Below the pieces are notes generated by a model. It searched no databases. It was not told the origin of the DNA and saw nothing but the letters and a program-made list of their open reading frames with translations. This document shows, in pieces, positions 5,085 through 6,039 of a stretch of DNA of 6,039 nt. The stretch's first letter is position 1; the number at the start of each line of letters is the position of its first letter. The stretch covers positions 1 to 6,039 of the forward strand of contig JARKOR010000024.1 of NCBI GenBank assembly GCA_029975625.1, read 5' to 3'. The DNA is from Nanosynbacter sp. (GTDB lineage Bacteria > Patescibacteriota > Saccharimonadia > Saccharimonadales > Saccharimonadaceae). Both the position numbers and the translations under genes were made by a program.

Positions 5085-5810
5085 CTACGCGTAAATCGAG
5101 CGATAAGCAAGGAACACGAAAGGAACGATCAAGACCGCCCCAATGAAACCAAGCCAATCCTGTCCAATTATCACGGATAGAGCCACAAGCGACATAGATA
5201 GTATAAAACCCAACAAAAGCCATGCTGCGGGAACCCAGAGATGGAGCCGGAGCCGTAGCGCCAAATTGGCCCTGGTAGCTCGCCTCTTGTCCTTCAGCTC
5301 TTCCTTGCGCTTTGCTCGTCTCAATGGAGACAAGATCGACTCGAGATTCCGAGAAGCCTGATGTGCTGCAACTGCAGACTTGCCATCATCATCCCAGACG
5401 GCAAGAACCAAAGCCTGGGAGGGATTCTCTACACGGGCGATTAACACATATGTCGCCACGTCGTCTCCAGGCTTATACACCCAGACTTCAGGGTCCACGA
5501 GGGAAAACGCAACTATGGGCTTAAACACGACGTCCCGTACTTCTGGAGGCATGCTGGCTACGATGCTGCTATCTTTGCCCATCCTCGTCAGCAACCCGAG
5601 GGCTTCATCGTCCACCGGCGAATAAGTTAGGCGAGCTAGGTCATGCCTGGCTCGCGTTGCCCTGGCATAATCTGCCCGGGCAAGCTCCTCGTCCGTCGGA
5701 ACCTCGAACCCTGCTCGGGCTATGACGTTGTTACTAGGTCCGTCGTCAGCAGAGTAGCTATCTCGCCGCTTACTGGTGCTTGAAGACGGATTACTCCATT
5801 CGTCACTCAT
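5085..5810 (-). CDS. Unidentified protein with two C-terminal membrane segments
   Basis: I do not recognise this 241-residue protein. The start is ATG 5810 with AGGAG 4 bases upstream. Residues 1-60 are polar and probably disordered (serine-rich, then acidic and arginine-rich). Residues 60-160 look like a soluble mixed alpha/beta domain (VVFKPIVAFSLVDPEVWVY, then TYVLIARVE and ALVLAVWDDD). Residues 162-190 are a highly basic helix (RRAKRKEELKDKRRATR), followed by two hydrophobic segments at about 191-214 and 218-237 with a very short loop between them. This suggests a C-terminal membrane hairpin with the N-terminal domain in the cytoplasm, the basic helix acting as a positive-inside signal. 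GC content (roughly 60-65% in sampled rows) is well above its neighbours, a hint of foreign origin. It has its own promoter and no close operon partner. Confidence 0.75.
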   Translation of the reverse strand: MSDEWSNPSSSTSKRRDSYSADDGPSNNVIARAGFEVPTDEELARADYARATRARHDLARLTYSPVDDEALGLLTRMGKDSSIVASMPPEVRDVVFKPIVAFSLVDPEVWVYKPGDDVATYVLIARVENPSQALVLAVWDDDGKSAVAAHQASRNLESILSPLRRAKRKEELKDKRRATRANLALRLRLHLWVPAAWLLLGFILSMSLVALSVIIGQDWLGFIGAVLIVPFVFLAYRSIYA

Positions 5811-5837
5811 TTTTCTCCTATACCTATAAATGTACAG

Positions 5838-5854
5838 ACTGCCACGATGGCAGT
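5838..5854. promoter_or_regulatory. Perfect 7-bp hairpin in the leader of the 241-residue gene
   Basis: ACTGCCA and TGGCAGT flank a 3-base loop. It lies just downstream of the predicted start (about 5858) and about 28 bases before the ATG, so it could be an operator or an RNA hairpin that stabilises or controls the message. There is no T-run, so it is not a terminator. Confidence 0.55.
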
Positions 5855-5864
5855 TAACACTATG

Positions 5865-5893
5865 ATTATACCATGAAGATGAGGTGATTACAA
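5865..5893 (-). promoter_or_regulatory. Promoter of the 241-residue gene
   Basis: TTGTAA (5888-5893), a 17-base spacer and TATAAT (5865-5870) preceded by TGG. This gives a leader of about 48 bases. The -35 lies close to where the mobile element on the right probably begins. Confidence 0.75.
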
Positions 5894-5917
5894 TACCATC
5901 GTACTAACTCAAAACCT

Positions 5918-5947
5918 TTGCAACCAAAAGCAGGCACTCCGTATACT
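5918..5947 (+). promoter_or_regulatory. Promoter of the right-edge gene
   Basis: TTGCAA (5918-5923), an 18-base spacer and TATACT (5942-5947). The predicted start near 5954 leaves about 32 bases before the ATG. It lies inside the inverted repeat arms at 5929-5985, so the native transcript excludes the left arm. Confidence 0.55.
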
Positions 5948-5985
5948 GTAAGTATCACTACATAATTACAGAAAGGAGGCCTGCT
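5929..5985. repeat. Inverted repeat that can hide the ribosome binding site of the right-edge gene
   Basis: AGCAGGCACTCC (5929-5940) pairs with GGAGGCCTGCT (5975-5985): 7 pairs, one bulged A, then 4 more pairs. The right arm contains the GGAGG of the ribosome binding site and ends directly before the ATG. Confidence 0.7.
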
Positions 5986-6039
5986 ATGGCCTATTCTACC
6001 AATCCTAACCTACCAAAAGCTAGAGCAACCGCACTGCGG
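5986..6039 (+). CDS. 5' end of a probable transposase gene (runs off window)
   Basis: Eighteen codons are present, from ATG 5986: MAYSTNPNLPKARATALR. AAAGGAGG (5972-5979), ending 6 bases before the ATG, is the strongest ribosome binding site in the window. From memory this opening resembles Saccharibacteria transposases that continue into a helix-turn-helix domain and an integrase-type catalytic core (IS481/IS3-like); this cannot be confirmed from 18 residues. The basic, helix-prone sequence (KARATALR) fits a DNA-binding N-terminus. The upstream inverted repeat covering the ribosome binding site fits a transposase under protection from outside transcription. Otherwise it is simply an unidentified gene with a well-formed promoter. 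Confidence 0.6.
   Translation, partial: MAYSTNPNLPKARATALR

Larger units (their letters stand above)
5929..6039 (+). mobile_element. Probable left end of an insertion sequence (partial, left boundary unknown)
   Basis: Three signs support this: a transposase-like N-terminus, a gene with its own promoter beside an inverted repeat, and an arrangement that blocks translation of read-through RNA. Terminal repeats and target duplication cannot be checked because the other end is outside the window. The true left end probably lies somewhere between about 5870 and 5929. Confidence 0.4.

Noticed and set aside
4911..5361. Plus-strand open frames in the gap before, and antisense to, the 241-residue gene
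   Set aside because: They have no ribosome binding site, run through the hairpin or antisense to a supported gene, and read as low-information sequence.

Overview
The window looks like a chromosomal segment of a Patescibacteria/CPR bacterium, most likely Candidatus Saccharibacteria (TM7). The basis is recollection of family sequences rather than a search: the rplU–parA–parB–lepB neighbourhood, the style of the signal peptidase N-terminus, and the first 18 residues of the gene at the right edge, which resemble transposases seen in that group. UGA is used as a stop (parA ends in TGA), so this is not a lineage that recodes UGA. No rRNA, tRNA or CRISPR is visible.

Left part (1-2977) is core backbone at roughly 50% GC. 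A truncated minus-strand gene (1-209) diverges from lepB (signal peptidase I, + strand). lepB converges, with 3 bp between stops, on parB. parA and parB form a translationally coupled minus-strand pair (ATGA overlap) for chromosome segregation. Upstream of parA lies monocistronic rplU (ribosomal protein L21) with a strong promoter and its own terminator. No parS-like site is present in the window.

Middle part (3048-4910) is AT-richer and holds the most interesting locus: one broken gene rather than three small ones. Read on the minus strand, a perfect 23-bp tandem duplication (4561-4606) throws the frame. A second one-base frame change sits at an A5C3 run (3578-3585). Undoing both gives a continuous protein of about 612 residues, with a transglutaminase-like Cys-His-Asp triad in its centre. 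Its promoter (TTGACT, 17 bp, TATAAT) is near consensus and encloses an operator-like dyad. The second frameshift lies inside one copy of a 25-bp direct repeat whose other copy is between rplU and parA.

Right part (4911-6039): a GC-rich 13-bp-stem hairpin, then a GC-rich (about 60% in sampled rows) minus-strand gene for a 241-residue unknown protein with two C-terminal membrane segments. Last comes the 5' end of a plus-strand, probably transposase, gene. A long inverted repeat upstream of that gene would bury its ribosome binding site only in transcripts entering from outside, as in known insertion sequences. The right half therefore reads as an accessory region next to the segregation/ribosomal backbone, with decay of the transglutaminase-like gene under way or switchable.

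Most promoters found carry an extended -10 (TGN before the hexamer). There is no gene-free stretch above 300 bases; the intergenic gaps are 77, 133, 70, 174 and 175 bases and their contents are listed.
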